Of a stretch of 7,729 nt of DNA, positions 5,087-7,729 are shown in pieces. Origin of the DNA: Chloroflexota bacterium (GTDB lineage: Bacteria; Chloroflexota; Dormibacteria; Dormibacterales; Dormibacteraceae); assembly GCA_005880175.1 (NCBI GenBank), contig VBJR01000126.1:1-7729 (forward strand). The letters are read 5' to 3'. A program made the position numbers and the translations under genes. The notes under the pieces were generated by a model. It was not told the origin of the DNA, did not search any database, and saw only the letters and a list, made by a program, of their open reading frames with translations. The first letter of the stretch is position 1, and every line of letters begins with the position of its first letter.

Positions 5087-5287
5087 AGCAGCCAGCCGAT
5101 CGCCGCCACGGACGTCACCAGCGCGCAGTGCCAGCCATCCTGCCAGCACCGCGGATGAGAGGACCATCCCGGCCGCGGCCACCCACCACGGCCAGCCCTG
5201 ATGGAGCTCGTTGATCAACGCCCCGCTTATGGCCGCCAGCGCCACCGTCACGCCAGCACCCCCCGCGGCCACACCGCGCCGGCTCAC
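4892..5287 (-). CDS. small two-helix membrane protein with paired GRDI motifs, 131 aa; candidate effector
   Basis: Two hydrophobic segments at about residues 6-26 (VAAGGAGVTVALAAISGALI) and 34-54 (WWVAAAGMVLSSAVLAGWLAL) with a short hydrophilic turn predict a helical hairpin in the inner membrane. The N-terminus is MSRRG, so by the positive-inside rule it and the tail probably face the cytoplasm. The tail carries GAVKAGRDIGGSV (68-80) and GAVKAGRDIRGDV (105-117) and ends in six prolines and HSS. The GTG start at 5287 lies seven bases after a CATAAT box and has no Shine-Dalgarno. The stop overlaps the NTPase start, so the two are made together. I do not recognise the family. The shared motif and operon suggest that the NTPase recruits or nucleates it, with membrane damage as one possible output. 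It could instead anchor the NTPase at the membrane. Confidence 0.8.
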   Translation of the reverse strand: MSRRGVAAGGAGVTVALAAISGALINELHQGWPWWVAAAGMVLSSAVLAGWLALRAGDVRGGDRLAAGAVKAGRDIGGSVTAYVHGPVASLDGVSAAEGDQLGPGAVKAGRDIRGDVTTNTTPPPPPPHSS

Positions 5288-5294
5288 GTCAGGG

Positions 5295-5322
5295 ATTATG
5301 CAACTCGGGCGATAGGTGTCGT
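5295..5322 (-). promoter_or_regulatory. probable leaderless promoter of the membrane protein-NTPase pair
   Basis: On the minus strand, ACGACA (5322-5317, four of six bases matching TTGACA) is followed after 16 bases by CATAAT (5300-5295, five of six matching TATAAT). Seven bases (CCCTGAC) then lead directly to the GTG start at 5287. Transcription beginning about seven bases after the -10 box would start at the initiation codon. Leaderless messages of this layout are common in actinobacteria, and there is no Shine-Dalgarno here. Confidence 0.5.
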
Positions 5323-5395
5323 GAGCCGCGACGGCGTCTTAGGCGCGTCACTCGCTGGTGGGCAGGGCCCTCGGAGAATATGAGCTATAACCGAT

Positions 5396-5408
5396 TGTGA
5401 TATTCACA
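5396..5408. promoter_or_regulatory. AT-rich palindrome TGTGA-TAT-TCACA, possible operator
   Basis: TGTGATATTCACA is a perfect five-base dyad with a three-base centre, lying in a local AT-rich patch within a very GC-rich window. Its half-sites resemble those bound by CRP/FNR-type or GntR-type regulators. It is about 75 bases upstream of the proposed -35 box, so any role at that promoter is uncertain. Confidence 0.3.
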
Positions 5409-5479
5409 TTGTTGCTAGCGGACCGGGAGTAGGCCGAACAGGGTTTCGTAGGTGTTGGAGCGAATCCCGGCTGCTCTTG

Positions 5480-7729
5480 TCACCGAACCGTCTCGCGTTC
5501 TCGGCCCCGTTCGGCACTCCGCTCCGCGGCGGCTTCCCGGCGGCGGCTGGCTGAACGCAGCTCCTCGACTTCGGCCGCCTGCTTGATCTCTGCCGCCCGT
5601 CGTGCCGCGGCCAGGCTGCGGCGAATGTCTGCCACCTCGCGATCGGTGGCCTTCGCGATCGCCTGGTCCGGCTGAGGGCTGATGAGGTGCGTGCTCGCGG
5701 CGACCGAGAGCGCCCGAGTCATGTCGCGGTACGACCATCCACTTCCCGGCGCGGCCGGCGCGACGACGTAGGCGCGCTGCTCGACGTCGGGCTCGATCGA
5801 CGGGTGAGCGCTCCCGAACCCCACGGCGCGTCGCCGCGCCTCGCGCACCTGGTACGCCTCCCGTGCCACGTACACGCGGGGCTCGTCCAGATGGATAGGT
5901 GGCGGCGGCAGATCGGCGAGGGGCCGCGCGTATTCCCCCGCGGCCGCCGGCGGAAGGTCGTCGACGTCTGCGGTCGGCCCGACAGTCGCACGTTGCGACT
6001 CTCGGCTGATCAAGTCGCTCGGCGCGACTTGATCGAAGGAGTCGGGCCACGGCGCTGCGTACGAGCTGCTCCTGGTCCTGGTCGGCCACGACGATGGCGG
6101 CGGCTGGATCGGCGAGCCATCGCCGGGCCGCTTGCTCGATCGGGTCCGCAGCGATGTCGAGGCGGCCTGCGACCTCGTAGGACGCGAGCACCTTCGGCGC
6201 GTCGCACCACCGGGCGTGATCGCGGGCCGCGGTGTCGAGCGGGTCACGGCCCGGCAGCGGCGCCGGCCTGGGCTCGCGTTCGCGCCGCACCGCCTGCTCG
6301 CCGGCCTGGCCGTCGGAGCGCGCTGGCGGCGCGATCGCGGTCTGCCCCTCATGATCCTCGGCCCGCTGCGGCCTGCGATCTTCCCAGTGGTCGTCGCGGA
6401 TCTCCGCCGCCTGGTCCTGCCGGTCGTCTTCCTCAGCAGTCGGTGACCACATTGGCCGGCCGATCGCCTTCTTGGTGGTCGATCGGCCGGCGTGCCTCAC
6501 CGTTCGATCCCGCGTGGCCTCCCAAACGCCGGGAGCCTCGACCGGCACCGCCACGCGTTCGCGTTGGCCGCCGAGCTGGGCCAGGAACTCGCTCAGCGGC
6601 ACTGCGCCGGGCGGCAGCTCCTCGACCTGATCCACGTCGAGTTGGCGGCGCTCGGCCGGGAAGAGGTGGTCGTCTCGTTCCTGGCCGGCTCGCTGCTCCC
6701 ACAGCGGCAGCTCACCGAGCTCCGCCTCCCGGCGAGCAAGCAGCTCGGCCATGAGGTCGTCGTCGCTGACGCCTCGCGGCGGAGCGGCGGGCTGGTCCAA
6801 GACGTCGGGATCGGCGCCCATCGCCTCGACCTCTGCGCGCACCGTGTGAATCCGCGACCCGTCGCGACTCCGCGAGATCATCACGTAGAGCTGGTTGTGA
6901 GGCGTGCGCGGGCCGGTGGCCACGTTCGCCACCTCGACGGTCATGCCCTGCGCCTTGTACACGTGGCGGGCGTAGCCCAACTGCAGCGGCACGGACGCCG
7001 GCACGGTCAGTACCCGATCCTCCGGAATCGGCATCGCAGCCTGCGACCGCGAGCCCCGGCGTCCCTTGGGCTTGGGCTCGTGCAGTTGCACCACCGCCGT
7101 GCCCACCTCCAGGTCGACGCTGAGCACGGTCGCCCGGGTGCCGTTCTCCACACGGCTGGCCCGCGCGCCGGAAAATGTCGCAGGCTGCGACGTTTTCGGC
7201 GGCGCGCCTGGGCCCGGGTAGTAGATGTCGTCGAACAGAACGCGGTCGCCGGCGCGGATCTCGCGTCCGGTCTCCAGACGGAGCGCGTCTGCGCCCAGCT
7301 CCCCGACCTCCAGTCGCCGTGCCTGGGCCATGGCGTTGAGCTCGTCGCGCTCCTCGTTGGTCGAGTCCACGACCATGACGCCGCGCTCCGGGCCCTCGGC
7401 CCACCACTCCTCGAGCATCCCTTGGAGCAGCTCGGGACGCGTGTCGTACAGGCGGATCAAGCCTTCGTCGCGGTACCACGTCAGCGCCTCCGCCACTCGG
7501 CCGGCGCGAAAGTCGATCCACGCCTGGGCCTCCTCGGGGTTCCGCGCCCGCCGGATCTCGCGCAGCTCGGCGGCCAGGCCCTTCTCCTCGGCCATGCCGT
7601 GGATCACGGTCCACAGCCCGCCCGCCTCGATGGGGGAGAGCTGCTTCTCGTCGCCGACCTGGACGAGCGTCGCGCCGGCCTTGGCCACCTCCTCCAACAG
7701 CGGCGCATACAGGCGGTGCCCGATCATCC
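5480..7729 (-). CDS. TraA/MobF-like conjugative relaxase-helicase, C-terminal part, with a +1 frame change
   Basis: The gene enters from the right edge; the relaxase domain and Walker A lie outside the window. The visible part starts just after the expected Walker B and holds helicase motifs of the RecD/TraI superfamily 1 type: LVQVGDEKQLSPIEAGG (about 7667-7617), LGYARHVYKAQGMTV (about 6980-6935) and NQLYVMISRSRD (about 6899-6862). These belong to the DNA-unwinding part of conjugative relaxases. A long hydrophilic tail follows. One frame stays sensible through DPIEQAARRWLADPAAAIVV and EQLVRSAVARLL, then becomes Arg-rich nonsense. The +1 frame becomes sensible from DQVAPSDLISRESQR and continues through DVDDLPPAAAGEYARPLADL to RGRERETVR and a TGA at 5480-5482. 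The change falls near 6034-6038, at a perfect hairpin. It may be an assembly error, a natural mutation in a dispensable tail, or less likely programmed +1 shifting. A separate downstream gene is possible, but no good start was seen. Confidence 0.85.
6008..6034. repeat. perfect 11-bp inverted repeat at the relaxase frame change
   Basis: GATCAAGTCGC, loop TCGGC, GCGACTTGATC. On the coding (minus) strand the hairpin begins directly at the point where the reading frame changes, after CTT CGA. Such a stem can cause sequencing compression or polymerase slippage, or could stall ribosomes. There is no T-tract, so it is not a typical terminator. Confidence 0.8.
6455..6491. repeat. perfect 12-bp inverted repeat inside the relaxase gene
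   Basis: GCCGGCCGATCG at 6455-6466 and its exact complement CGATCGGCCGGC at 6480-6491 are separated by 13 bases. Each arm also contains self-complementary parts (GCCGGC, CGATCG). On the coding strand it specifies AGRSTTKKAIGRPM in the hydrophilic tail. It may be a protein-binding or transfer-related site, or a chance product of GC-rich codons. Confidence 0.75.

Larger units (their letters stand above)
5288..5479. other. intergenic region between relaxase and NTPase-effector pair
   Basis: This 192-bp gap lies upstream of the 131-aa gene and downstream of the relaxase stop. It holds a likely promoter (5295-5322, minus strand) and a short AT-rich patch around 5376-5415 containing the palindrome at 5396-5408. 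No strong intrinsic terminator for the relaxase is visible. CCGGGA and TCCCGG arms at 5431 and 5463 are too far apart to be convincing. Confidence 0.6.

Noticed and set aside
5415..5479. Extension of the first relaxase frame to a TAG at 5415, ending in NTYETLFGLLPVR
   Set aside because: The last few residues look plausible, but the 180 codons before them in that frame are Arg-rich nonsense. I could not link the short piece to any gene.
5440..5480. Sequence around GCGAATCCCGGC resembling a tRNA T-arm or attachment site
   Set aside because: No acceptor, D or anticodon arms can be built around it, and no second copy of a direct repeat was seen in the window.
5687..6754. Plus-strand ORF of 355 codons opposite the relaxase tail
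   Set aside because: The composition is Arg/Pro/Ala-rich shadow sequence; the opposite strand carries the continuous hydrophilic tail of the relaxase.

Overview
This is a very GC-rich window with GTG starts, strong third-position G/C bias and many overlapping start/stop codons. It fits an actinomycete-type genome (Actinomycetota, possibly Thermoleophilia; the class cannot be fixed from sequence alone). A TraA/MobF-like relaxase-helicase and a run of small genes of unknown function indicate an accessory element, most likely a conjugative plasmid or an integrated conjugative element.

Layout. (1) Positions 1-2569, plus strand: a tightly packed operon with the tail of one gene and five further genes, each overlapping the next by 1-4 bases. 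They are a low-complexity tandem-repeat protein (101 aa), an unknown charged protein that may be a two-gene fusion (182 aa), an unknown 73-aa helical protein, a zinc-ribbon plus SLOG (DUF2493/YspA-type) protein (231 aa), and a protein with a probable ribbon-helix-helix start and coiled coil (249 aa). Every upstream gene ends in Glu-x-Glu-Arg because the last codons double as the Shine-Dalgarno sequence of the next gene. (2) 2570-2690: short convergent intergenic gap. (3) 5287-2691, minus strand: a two-gene unit. A 131-aa protein with two membrane segments overlaps, through GTGA, a 734-aa STAND/NACHT-type NTPase ending in four nearly identical WD40 repeats. A Gly-rich motif of the form GAVxAGRDIxGxV occurs twice in the membrane protein and once at the extreme N-terminus of the NTPase. 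A good -10/-35 pair lies so close to the GTG of the membrane protein that the transcript is probably leaderless. (4) 5288-5479: intergenic region with that promoter and an AT-rich palindrome. (5) 7729-5480, minus strand: C-terminal part of the relaxase-helicase, cut by the window edge. It has a +1 frame change near 6034-6038, next to an 11-bp perfect hairpin.

How it may work together. The minus-strand pair reads as a candidate NLR-like defence or cell-suicide cassette carried by a mobile element. The WD40 repeats would sense a trigger, the NTPase would oligomerise, and the shared motif would recruit or template the small two-helix membrane protein as effector. This resembles the known logic of amyloid or homotypic signalling motifs between NLRs and neighbouring effectors, but the role here is inference. 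The plus-strand operon probably serves the element's own maintenance, replication or transfer; only the SLOG and ribbon-helix-helix parts are recognisable.
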